Below, one piece after another: positions 51,288 to 62,806 of a stretch of DNA of 64,000 bases (position 1 is its first letter; every line of letters begins with the position of its first letter). The translations under genes and the position numbers were made by a program. The stretch spans positions 23,765,491 through 23,829,490 of the forward strand of contig NC_088310.1 in NCBI RefSeq assembly GCF_910592395.1. Direction: 5' to 3'. The DNA is from Lineus longissimus. Lineage: Eukaryota > Nemertea > Pilidiophora > Heteronemertea > Lineidae. The notes below the pieces were generated by a model. It did no database searches. It was given only the letters and a program-made list of their open reading frames with translations, and had not been told where the DNA came from.

Positions 51288-52767
51288 ATGTATGTACATA
51301 TGCATTACAAGAAACAGATTGATTAAACGCTGGTAGAATAGAAAACCCAGTGTTAGTCGATCTGTCAGGGACTGATACCCGACCAAGAGAGACGATACCA
51401 TAGATTAGGACTTTGCTCTGGTCGATAAGCAAAGACAGCAATAACCCTTTAACATAATGGGAAAACACCATTGACAGTTTCCCAATCGTTCCTGTCACAA
51501 CTGTCAGCATGAAGGTCTTGTAATTAATCAGCCGACCACAAACCTTAGGACATGACCTTCTTGATTCTCATTTTTTTAGGACATGACCGCCAAGTTAGAG
51601 ATGCGCGAGAGTAGCGTCCAGTGAGAGACATGGTGTTTTTTTGTGTCGAAAGACTTTGGGACAGCTATGGAGCGTTTACTGATTCTTGATATTCCTGCAC
51701 CATAAAAGAAAAAGTTGGGGATGTCAATATCATAAACAGTCTGACCGGTGCAGTTACGATGTCATTAAATGAAGAAAAACAGTACTTACCGGATGAATAT
51801 CTATATTTTGCAAATATGTGCACCTTAACCCCTTAGTTTCACTTCAAATACAGGGGTTCGATTATCTTTGTTTGTTTGTACCTGTAAGTCATCGCCCTGC
51901 TTTTTCATGACGTCAAAGCAAATGACAAAATAATTGAAAAATCTTGCATCCCTCTAATTTACAATTTGACATATCAAAAGTTAGTACTGCCATGCACTCC
52001 TTTTCATCTTCACAGGATGTTACAAAAACTATATAAAATTTAAAACCAGTCTAAAATAATGATTTGAATTCATTTTGTTTTTCTTCATCAGACAGCCTGT
52101 GCAGCATTTATGTCGAATCAAATGAATAGCGCAGAAACATTGTAAAATCGTCGGATATTACATCCTTCCTTACATCGGTTTAATTTCACAATCAATTAGC
52201 CAATCTAAGGCCAATGATAGCAAAACAGCATATTTACCATTAACTTGCAGTTCTGCCTCCAGCATTAGAAAACGTCTAAACAAGGTTTTATTTAGATTGC
52301 TTTGAGTGCACTAGTCTTGTATAAAGCCGGCGTGAACTGAGAAGGAAATGGTAATAACATGCAATCAACTTGCTCAATCAAAACTAATGACACCGAGGAC
52401 ACTACGACTTCGACAAAAAAGCTTTTTGCATGTGATAATAGAGAAAGAAAACTTTGGATGGTTTTATAGTTCAAAATTGAGTGAAGGTTTTAATGAGTTT
52501 TTTGCGTCTTCTGGCGATACTATTGTACATTGCACTATGTCAGATTAAGGATAATCGTAGACTCCAGCGCAGTCGCGAAAATACGATCCAATCCAGTTGA
52601 AGACGACTCGGTCTTGGCTCTCAATCAATCAATCAGAAACTCGGCCTTTCTGGGTCTAATTTGATTAAATTTCAATACCAGCAACTGAAGGATCGGACAA
52701 AGAGTTCAAACATTCTAATCTCTTCTTGCAAGTAGTAGGACGTCAACTTGAACCGTTGAACCGTCTC

Positions 52768-52790
52768 GGTCAAGGTCAAGGTCAAGGTCA
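52768..52790 (+). promoter_or_regulatory. Array of nuclear-receptor half-sites (three DR0-spaced AGGTCA plus a GGTCA)
   Basis: AGGTCA occurs at 52773, 52779 and 52785 with no spacing, preceded by GGTCA at 52768; each AGGTCA is also part of TCAAGGTCA. It is equally a hexanucleotide microsatellite. The minus strand reads Asp-Leu repeats in a chance frame. Confidence 0.4.
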
Positions 52791-55700
52791 GATAAGATTA
52801 TTTTGCTTTTCGGTTTGTTGACATTTTGATATCGAATTGACTTTGATAAATCGAGATCCTCGTGAAAATTTTCTTCTTTGGGTGTGCGTGAATGATGAAA
52901 GTCGACATTCAATGACGTGCTTATGACGGCTAATTCAAGTTGCAGTAGCAGGGCCGGGCCTCATCGCACAATACTATTACTGCCCGGAGTTTGTCCTGTA
53001 GGACGGGTGACGCAGGAGTCTATTACCTTCCATCAGCACAAAAACTACCGCTATTACTCCGGATTGACTGGCAAAACACTTTTTTTTGGTCAACTAAACA
53101 AAATCAATATCTTCAATAACGGTTCAATAGATCGTTGGTACACTGCTAATCAGTAGCTCGGAAACTACTAGGTTTGACAGTGATAAATCGTACAAACCGA
53201 TGAAACGATAATTTATCATAAATACTGATTAATATTGCTGGTTTGTTAATAGATATCAATAAGACCGACCATAAATGGTATTACTAACAAACTTAAAATT
53301 ACACTGTAGATGAATTGTTCAGCTCAACTGTTTTACAAATATCACTGACAATTCCCCAAAATCATGATATTTCTCTTATTGGTGTATAAGGAAGAAGTGA
53401 CCCATCCTAATGTCATCGCCTTTAATCAGACCGTGAAAGATCTGCCCCTTCGATTCCCCGCATCCCATAATGATCGAATGATAATCCTGGTTGTTAATCG
53501 ACCGCAAAGCTTTCAAAAATCAATCAGAGATAAATGATGGGATAAAATTGGGACCGAATGTCATCGATTAGCCTTGCTGGGAAAATATCAACTTTCACGT
53601 AATCACCCCAATGGCATTTTAAGTTTTTTATAGTTATTTTCATATTGATCTCTGCCAACTGTTAACTCTAATCTGTCCTGATGCCTCCATTTCACAGTTC
53701 CATGTTTTTGATCAATGCTACATCTTGCTGATGTGGTGCGTTATATTGGAGTTCTACGTGGAGCTTCTGGCTTCTTTTGGATTACCACAAGAAGTACACT
53801 ATGACGATTTTTAGCAAACCGTGACCACACTTAGCCGAAATCGATGTCAGGTCTATTGCTAAATAGGGACTGGGGAAAACATCTTTTTCGCCCTCTACCT
53901 GTCTGAAAGTTGGTCAAGTTTTGTATAAAATCACGCTTTTTGTGACTCTTCGGATGCAATTGCCCCTCCCTGACTGGTATATTTATGTAAAAATGCACGC
54001 AAGTTCTAAAGATGCATTACTGAATAAAGAAATGTCTTTATTGTCTGAGTCCCATCCACAACAAGAGATTTGGAACGTAATTGACTGTTTCAATTTCAAT
54101 TAGGATTAGGTATAACGTGCTAAATAAGACGTAATTGTCAAACGATTGACAATCAATTTAGCTAATGGACATATTGAGGAAGATACCGTTCTTGACAGAC
54201 ACCTTGTTATATTCCATTGACAATAGGAAATTGATTGAAGAAGGTGCGTCCAAGTCTCTTGAATCACGATAACATATTTGGTCCGATTTTCTCGTAGTTC
54301 GTTGGCATGCCATTCCTGTTACGGATACACTGAGCAGTATTTAAAGTGGTAGATATGGAGGTGCTGTCCTTTTACAGAAATGGTGCATTGGCCGAGTGCT
54401 GAAAGGTCACGTAATTCCAATTCTAAATATAACAACCTTGTTTAGCAGCATCCTTTAAGGATAACAAGTTGAATGAGGATAGATCACTTATAAACAAGAT
54501 AAATCCTATCGTTACTATTTTTCATTGCTGGGAACTGTATGCCTATTTAAGAATGTTACTCAACTTCAAAATTAGGAAGACATTTTTTCACACTGTCATT
54601 TGACTCAACTGCGCTTAATGATACATGTTCTCGGTGTATGCAAATTTATATGAGATAGACATAACGTACCATAGCAAAATAATGGACATTGATAAACTAT
54701 GTATGTCATTGTCAATTACCAGAGTAGCAGGCAGTGTTATTGAAACCATACACCAAACATTGGATAACGAACACACGTATGAGCAGTTAATGTTCCCTGC
54801 TGAATGGATTGCCCACGCACATGGCGACACAGCAGGCAGGGTGGCGATTCGACTGAGTGTGACATGGAAGTAGTTTTGTCATCAGTTGGAACGCAGGTGT
54901 TCCATTGGTTTAATGGATTGTAGAGGAGAAAGGAAATAGTTCAAATGATGAGGAAAAACGCTTGGGCCGGTAATAATTAAGGATATGGGACGGTTTCCAC
55001 ACAGGTTCTTGCACATTGGAGGACGAGTTTAGTTGAAATATAACGCTGGCAATGTTCCGGTAAAAAAGGGAGACGTATGCATGGGTATCGAGCATACAAA
55101 TAAGAAAGAAACTGTATTTAAACGATTTGATGTCCCAGTTAAGAACGTTGTCCTTGTTGGAATGCAAGATAATTTTTAAAAACCAGCGTTTGCTGAATAA
55201 TTCAATATTACCTTCACAACATGAACACATTTTACGCATTCTGTTCACGTGTGTTTTTCAAGTCATTATTCCCTTGGCTCAGCCACAGAAGGTAATCCCA
55301 TCTTAACGCATCAAGGTTTTTAGCTAGTATCTTTATGATGCATTGGACGGGACATGCTCCGAATCGACGTCAAACCAAATAGAATGAAAACAAACATTTG
55401 CTTGAATTTCTATCGCTTGGTTTGACAAACTTGATTATCTTGCAATTGGGAGATGATAAAATAATTTCATCAAAATGTTAATTATCTTTATCGCATTCTT
55501 TATGGTGGGTCGCCGATTCGACGCGTATTGTCGAGAGTTACTGATGAACTCTATCTTTAATGCCACTTGTGCTTCGTGGTTTGGTCGATCAGCTGAGGTC
55601 ATAGGCACCTTGTCGCAACATGATGTTCAATCTGGACAAAACATCGGCTGATAAAGAAACCATAAAATATTGAGTTGAGTGGTTTGAGAGCGAGCGCCAA

Positions 55701-55886
55701 CCAAAGTTCTTTGTGAAATGTTTACATTTGGGTGACTTGTGGCCAACTGCTAGAGAGGAGGGGCATGCAACCCGCGAACTATGACATCAGAGCCGACCGG
55801 GATTATTTTCAGGATTAAACGAAATGTCGCTACTTCGTCAGCCTGGAAAAGACTTTTGACTTTCATAAAGAGTCATCTGATCTCTT

Positions 55887-55896
55887 TTCCCACGTG
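55887..55896. promoter_or_regulatory. Overlapping Su(H)/CSL-type site and CACGTG E-box
   Basis: TTCCCACGTG reads CGTGGGAA on the minus strand, the Su(H)/RBPJ consensus, fused to a CACGTG E-box of the bHLH/Hairy-Myc class. It lies in a higher-complexity non-coding stretch. Confidence 0.3.
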
Positions 55897-57959
55897 AATA
55901 CGACACCAATGCGATATGAAACTTCATGGCTTAAATGGGAATTCCAAAGCGGGTTCCCATAACCAACGCTTCACTCATTTAATAAAATGTCAGAGAGTTT
56001 CAAAAGCATACTTTTAACAAAATCATCAAGTCAAGACCAGATGACTTGGCAAATTATTGGACTTCTTCCTGCTTCTCTACAAAGTCAGCACGATGCAAGA
56101 ACCTGATTACCTGAGCAATGGGAGGCTGGGGTAGCAATATGGCTCCGTCATCCACTGTTGTATTGGGAAATTGACGCGCGCATCCTTCTGTGAGGCATGT
56201 GCCTCTTGGCTCTGATGACAATTACTCTGCTTATCGATCTGCATAACCGAACAATGCTGAATTTGATTAGTGTTTTAGGTAGGCGAGAGCCACGAGAGAG
56301 AAACTTCGCAGTTTCATCCTCATCGGGGAGAGCTGGATGTAGATGCGCATTTAGGATTGGATGAGGAAAAAAGTTAAGGAAGAAGAAAGAGGTGTCATTC
56401 ATATTCAAATTTGGGTTTCGTGTACTGCCGTAGCTCACAATAGTAAACGTACATAGCCCTAAACCTGACTACTCGTGTGTCCCTCTTGGGTTCGCCAACA
56501 GTTCTCACAGGTATGCTAACCCAAATAAATTAAGACGTCTGCAGGAGAACAAGAATCAGTGAGCACTCTAAGAAAATTTGTGTTATCTTATGCAAACATC
56601 AGTGTTGATGTACTACGGTCACGATAATCATAGCTTTCACACAAATGGGCATTTGGCACATCCCTGCCCATCAGCTGTATGCCGTCGCTAAAGGCTCAAA
56701 TTAGTGTCATATCTTTTTATGGTCTAGAAATCTGCATGTAGTTCGTGCAAACCTTCTGATTAATGTAACCGTGCGCGTGCTCGGCATGAGATTTCCCACG
56801 TCGTCAATAATCTTCAAGATGGCAAGAAAGATACACTCTCCGGTGACGCGCTGCCTTTGAAAATTGCTTAAGTTGTTAGACCAGAACGTATTGCTTTCAT
56901 CGAGGCTTTCACATAGCAAAACAATCCCTTCCCATCAAGGATGAATCCTTGCTGCTGAGCATAGAGAGTTCCCTTGTCATCCTTGACGAAGAAGAAGCAT
57001 TTACAAACCTTCTTATCAAATGTAACCTTACCACTGAGAGCGGGGGTGTTCCCTTGTCATACAGGGAGCTCATGAGTGCGGGACAATCTAATTACCAGCC
57101 CCTGGTGGAATATCGGGCCGGAGTAGCAGAAGCGGCTTCAACTTGCGGAACTCTAATGCTCCATTGATTCCTTTAGGGAAGGATGCATTTCTCGCTAATC
57201 AAACGAATCAAGCAAAGAGGGCGTAATTTGATTACGGTACCCGAGTGGGATAATATCATGCAGGGTCAAACTGTTTGAGAGATCTCCGGTGACTTTAGCT
57301 TCCAATCGAAGTATTGCTGTAGAAACCCTTCCAATTCACAAAGCAGAATAAATACGCCGGCGAGAAATCATCCAATCTACATAATTCAATAAGGGTGGTC
57401 AGAACTATTTCAGCCTGATATTTAAATTCATGGTTGCCTATTAATTTGATTTAGATCATTAATTCCAAATATGATACTTTGGTTGACGAATCAACTTGTG
57501 GGGTTGGTTCCACGCAGTCCTCGGCAAAATGTCCAAGCTATTCAGAGTTCATAAGAACATTGATATATCCCTCTTAAGCAGAAAACCTTCATGTGACCAC
57601 TCGGCCAATCATTCCACGGCGCCATTTCATTGGAATAACGGTTCAGTTCCATTTGACCTGCAGCGCTTCGAGATGCCATTAGGATTGAGTTTTATGACGA
57701 TATGACTTCGGTTAATACCATAAAAATCGCGACTTTGCCACAAGGATTGATTTCTACTAGGTGCAGCAGCAAAACTAATATCATTCTACACAATGATGAA
57801 ATGTAGGACACTATGTAATCGCAAACTCAACAAATTGAACTATTAAAAATTCAAAACCCCTGGCTGTGGCAAAATTTATAATTGATGATTACCTTAGTGA
57901 AATAGGGTGAACAAATTAAATTGGGTTCCAAGTTTAACTTAATCAACTTCGCAGGTAGC

Positions 57960-58595
57960 TACTTCAACACGGTCGACTCTCGGCTTTTTGTTGAGGGTTT
58001 GTTAATTTGCTTACCGTGTTTGCTAGAGTTTCGTACGTTGCACAAATCACCCTTGAGATTTTATCAACTGGAAAACTCTTACTTTGCCTGAGAAATCTGA
58101 CTAATTACATTATGAAAATATCGTATCAAATCACTCATGTGGTTGAATTGAGACGAAATGAAGAAAAACTTCCACTAAGTCAATTTGAAATCTAACTTGA
58201 TCAGAAAATAACATCGCTCTTGGGTTGGAGAAAAATACAGGTGTCTCATTCTTTAATGAACTATTGTGTGAAGTGATTGGTGAACAAACTACCTCGTAAC
58301 CTTTGAGATGGCTGACGCTTGCTTGCCACTATTGCTCCTCAACTGACCTACTTTCGAATAAAAAAACATAGAGTTTTTTCCAACTGGAAAACTATTGCTC
58401 AGCCTGAGACTTCTTAATAATTTCATTACGCAAATTTCGTATAAATCTTCCAGCTCAACTTTGAATCATTCTTCCGGTTAATTAGAGGCGTTATGAAGAA
58501 AGCACTAAATCAATTTGAATTGAACTTTGAATAAAAAAATTATCCGTCGTTGGTTAGAGAAATTCAGGTGTCTTATATATTCTAAATTAAGGTGA
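57960..58595 (+). repeat. Degenerate tandem duplication, period about 312 bp
   Basis: CAACTGGAAAACT occurs at 58069 and 58381. Downstream, both units keep GCCTGAGA, TAAT(T/A)-CATTA, ATGAAGAAA, TCAATTTGAA, TTGG(T/G)T-GAGAAA and CAGGTGTCT in the same order. Identity is about two thirds by eye. The first unit carries a 62-codon frame that is not preserved in the second. Confidence 0.75.
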
Positions 58596-61200
58596 ACGAT
58601 TGCGCTCACACAACAGTATCAAATTTTGAAAGCAAGTAAAAAATACATTACGGAGACTGCATATTGGCCAACCTTTATTCTTGTCAATAGTATCGGGAAA
58701 TTTAAAGCAAATGAGATATACATCTTGCATATGAGAGATTGGAAGCGGAGTCTGGTCGGAATGTAAGTTGGCCAACCTCTTATGGTGTAAAGCAATTACA
58801 TGTATATATGCAACTAGCCTGGCATATTGGGTCATGTAATGTATAAACGCAATTTCGCTCCCTATTAGTAGAATATATATATCATATATACCTCCGGAGA
58901 GTCAGCTTTCATACTTAGCAGCAAGCTCAGAATCAGGAAACTCCCGATAGAATACATTCCCAAATTACCATGGCCTATTTCGTCGTTCTTAGCCAATTAT
59001 AAGGCTTTTGAGGCCTACCTGATGAGAGTCTTCGACGAATCTCATTCTCCCATGTTTGTGGCCATTTAAAGTTTTGACTGTGGTGATGGTTAGGGGAAGA
59101 ATAGCATCATTAGTCTGCATTGGAATTATTCACGAAGCACAATAGTGGCAAATTAAGTTTGAATCAACTGGTTTTCGATGAACACCAGGAAAACCGAACT
59201 CACATTGATTCTTGATCCTGTAGCAGAAATCTGTCGCCAAATGTAGCGACTCGTGCATTGATCTTTGACGGAAAGTTTTCGCCTCAGCTTGAAATGGGAG
59301 CAGAAAAAAGATCAGAGTTCGCCCGGCTGATGGATCGGCTACATGTCCTAGTTCGTTAGGCTCTCAACGACAAGAACGAAAACATGTTTAGTAATTATTC
59401 ATAGCGTTTCCACTTAAGACGACTGAGTGGCGGTAGGATATGAAATTTTTCCGCTCTGAGATGTGAGTTGTCGATACGTCCAAGAATGAAGGTTGAAGAT
59501 GGTTTTCGATGTCGATGTGTCTGGTTAAAGTACACTACATTCTCTTGGTGAGAACGTGTAGGAGTCGAGATTCAACTGACCTTCCTGATATTTTCTTGGT
59601 CACTTTCGTGTACAAGCGACTGTACATTGATTACAAGATTCTTGTAAAATTCTTAGTTGAGATCTTAACTGAGAAACCTACAAGAATTAAGTTGGCATGT
59701 AACGAATATAAATGTTATTGCATACGAGACTGAATAACTATTGATAAGTAATAATTATTTATCTGAATTTTCTTTTATATGGGTCTACTTTATATGAATA
59801 TCATTTGGCATTGAAAGAGTTTTTTTTAAAAGCATCCAGCATATTGTATTAAAAAAAATAGAAGCTCTTAAGAGATTAATCACAGTCTCAACTATGATGG
59901 ATGCCAATCTGAGCTTTCAACATTCCACTTTGCATCGCTATTAGTCAAATATCCTGACAGGCCAAATCGAATATTCAAATGTTCATTTTGTGACGGGACC
60001 CGGGAGCGCAGTTTAATATGCTGATGAATGAGGACATATTTCTTATTGCAATGCATATGACCCCTGAGAAGAAGAAATTTCATTTTGAAATCAATTTTGT
60101 TTTCAGAATTAACATGACGAAAATCAGTGGACTCAGCTGTACATCTTTTGTCAGAATTGCATTTTATCAATTAGCACCTTCTAATAGGCTAGAGTGTAGT
60201 GGTGCACTATTCCGTGCACCCACAGTAGGCTTACTTTTTTCAGGGGGAAACAACGTAGTGGGGAGTGTGCCAGACCAAAGTAGCAACTCTCCTCTTAAGT
60301 TATTTCCACCTGGCCTATGTGTTAGAATCGTTATGTTCTCACTTTCCATGGTTGTCTCGTAATTATAACCAGATATCCCTTCAACATCGGCAGCAATCTC
60401 CGACAGGCTGTATTGCTGACCAGTCTTTGTCACTAGATATCAAGAGAAATAGTAAGTGACGAGCAGGGATCTGCCAATAGTGATTTATCTGTGATTTGAT
60501 CCCAATTATGGTATGCCTCTGACCCATATAGTTCATCAAAGGAGCAAATAGGATACTGTCTCAAGAAATGGTATTTCGCTGGTCAGTTGTATAGACAGAG
60601 ATGGATCAATAGATTTGGTATTGACTGCCGTCTCGCTGATGTTCTCTAGGGAAGGGGAGGAATCGAGATACTATACTTCGCTCGAGAATAACCTGACTTC
60701 TTACTCCGGGCTCTTGCCGATGTTCTGTTTTGTTCTGGATGTTTCGGCTTCAATGTACATGTACCGTATGGCGTAGGTACTGAGAGAACTAATACTATGA
60801 AATATATGTGAAAAGTCAACTTTTTATCTGCAAGAGTATAAAACTGTCTTTTTGGATATAATTTCAAATATTCAAATACAAAGTAAAGTTTATCATCGAC
60901 TGGAATGATCTGCCCATCAATCAAGGGTAACGGTTTGGTTCGGTTACTGATTGATGACATTGGCGACAGTTCAGGATTTCTATGCACCTCTATTTGATTT
61001 ATCTTGATCAGAAAAAAAAGGGCCGAGCCCACTTTTGAATCAATATCATGATGATTGATGAAAGCCCGACAGTAGTCTACTATTGAGAGACGGATCCGGC
61101 GATAGCGCCAATCTGGTTAAAGTTTCGGTATGTCCATCACCTACAGACATTGAATGATGCGTCATGAATTACCTTTTAGTTCTTTCGGATTGTTTTACTC
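58596..61200. other. No confident gene; opposing exon-like frames at 60.2-60.45 kb
   Basis: On the + strand a T-rich acceptor ends at 60243 and a GTAAGTGA donor begins at 60453. On the minus strand the same interval is an 89-codon frame bounded by CTCTTGATATCTAG and a possible A/GTAAGC donor near 60229. Both cannot be right, and neither protein reading is recognised. The 128-codon minus frame at 60646-61032 is near chance length. A TTGATCTTTGA Tcf/LEF-like word lies near 59259. Confidence 0.3.
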
Positions 61201-61206
61201 TTGCAG

Positions 61207-61322
61207 CGGATATCGCTCAACCAAACTTTCGAATTGATGAAAACTTCACTTTGATATCAGCACTATCTCAAAAAGCAGCATCCACGGAGAGCGCAGACAT
61301 TCTGAGATTAGTGCAACTCTAG
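61207..61322 (+). CDS. Exon-like segment after a strong acceptor, 37 codons then TAG
   Basis: A long pyrimidine-rich tract ends in TTGCAG at 61206. With two leading bases the frame reads D-I-A-Q-P-N-F-R-I-D-E-N-F-T-L-I-S-A-L-S and ends I-L-R-L-V-Q-L before TAG at 61320-61322. The peptide contains an N-F-T glycosylation sequon and has natural-looking composition. It could be a last exon, or an internal exon whose weak donor I cannot see. It is 1.4 kb upstream of the GPS-like exon on the same strand and might belong to it. Family unknown. Confidence 0.3.
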
Positions 61323-62731
61323 AATTGCAAAGCTTGAATCACCAAAATCCTTATTCACACCACTGATTACACTCATAATAGCTCGGGCTTTTTATTGGCA
61401 AACTCTTTCAATTCATTCGAAAGCTTTGAAACTGAATAGATATTTCCCGAGCGTGCTGCACCTGCTCAGCTCGTTAGCATCGTTTCCTCGTCTTAACTGC
61501 ATCTAAACAATCCAAGATGACGACTGTCTTCAAGGGCAATTGAAGATACGTCATTTGCTATTAAGATTACAGTACAGTCATGCCATTTATTTGCGGTTAC
61601 ATCCGTGTCTTTTCTCATCTACAATTGTATTCATTACGTTTATTTGCTCTTGCCGGCCTATATACCCCCATGAAAGCTGTATCGTCAGGGTCGATACATT
61701 TCAAGAATGGCCCTGAAAATGCTTTGATAGGACAGTAAAACAACGGGAATTGAAGCCTACTTGCGAGCGGGCTGTATTGTGCTAGGCCTGAATTCTTTCA
61801 ACTGCGATATGTAAGGGGCCAAATAACGTCAAGGTCGTGGTCTGTGCAGCTGGTGATTGGTTAACTTTTTAAAACTCGCCCTGGTTGGCGGTTTCCTCTG
61901 TCTTTATACTACTAGATCTGGAAGACAATCAACATTTAAAGAATTTCACATGATCATATTTATCAAAGCAAGCATGAAAATATAAATGAATCATAATGCA
62001 ATGAATACAAATGGCAATTAACAAGACAGATGACATTTAATTGTTCAAATCAATCTGTATTTTGACATATTTAGTCATATACAAATCATGAAATATTAGC
62101 TTTTATATCAATAAGAAACTAGTAATATCTCCGGCAGTGTTGACAGTCCCAGTGCTATATTATTATACTCATAATGTATGTAATTTCTGCTTTATCGATT
62201 TCAGAGGAAGTGTAAACATTGCAGACATCATTATGCATATTTGCTGCATACTGAGTACGGTTTTTTTATGTCGAGAAACGCGATATTGGAGTGAACTAAT
62301 ATACTTCTCACTGCGAGTGTCTCAGATTTCTGCCATAGCGTCAGAGCTTACTATCGAGTGTGCGTGAAGTGGTCGAGCTTCTAAAATTGGCTGTGGATGA
62401 TGGAAACATTTCAAAGCGCGACCAAACATTATTCCGCGGAGGGGGGGGGGGCTGATAATTGCAAATTTCACCATTCAGATTAAATAGAAATACAATTCGG
62501 AAATGTGTGTATAACTGACACTTCTTTTCCTTTTCTCTCCAGACTTTAGGTTTATGATATGTACTATCCTTATCTTTCAGCTATCACCTATGTCCAGCAT
62601 ACTATACTTTACACGTCCTACCTTCGTTGTGGCAATGTTATGTGCGCGTAATCACTCCCATCTATGCATTCTATCTTTCCACCTGATCCAGACTTGACGA
62701 TATTCAAATTCATTTGCTCATTTTTCTGCAG
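61323..62731. other. Probable intronic DNA
   Basis: Acceptor-like tracts end at 62204, 62542 and 62580, but the frames after them carry no recognised motif. A G-run (62441-62451) lies here. The 61370-61530 part has balanced composition and could be regulatory. Confidence 0.3.
62441..62451 (+). repeat. Poly-G tract (11 G)
   Basis: An uninterrupted run of 11 guanines. Confidence 0.95.
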
Positions 62732-62806
62732 CCCCCAAAGCCAGTTAAAGGAACTGCCAGGTACTCACGGTGTGTATACTGGAACTCTGGCACAAAACAG
62801 TTCAAG
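62732..62806 (+). CDS. Internal exon with a GPS/GAIN-like motif start (partial gene)
   Basis: A strong acceptor (CTCATTTTTCTGCAG, ending 62731) and a donor (AAG/GTAGGA at 62807) bound exactly 25 codons in phase 0-0. The peptide starts P-P-K-P-V-K-G-T-A-R and continues Y-S-R-C-V-Y-W-N-S-G-T-K-Q-F-K. A Cys-Val-(Phe/Tyr)-Trp-(Asp/Asn) core preceded by a basic residue is how the GPS motif of GAIN domains begins in adhesion GPCRs and polycystin-1-like proteins; the W-x-x-x-G-C half should follow in the next exon. That half was not found in the remaining 1.2 kb (acceptor-like sites ending at 63529 and 63759 do not encode it), so the gene would run off the right edge. A second frame is also open, and a GTGAGTACC donor-like site lies on the other strand, so the call is tentative. 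Confidence 0.35.

Larger units (their letters stand above)
48516..57950. other. Gene-free stretch with several regulatory-looking segments
   Basis: No motif-bearing exon was found. Segments of about 200-400 bp with balanced composition and dense homeodomain-like words lie at about 49420-49640, 50080-50360, 53390-53620, 55760-55980 and 57200-57480. They read like conserved non-coding elements, but a single sequence cannot show conservation. Discrete motif clusters are listed separately. Confidence 0.3.

Noticed and set aside
56949-57167. 72-codon frame with two GTTCCCTTGTCAT words (56969 and 57047)
   Set aside because: No motif and no clear splice sites; the short repeated word alone does not support a gene.
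60646-61032. 128-codon minus frame, with similar ones at 43424-43795, 44059-44424 and 46450-46812
   Set aside because: One or two frames of this size are expected by chance in 64 kb; none has a recognisable motif or paired splice sites.
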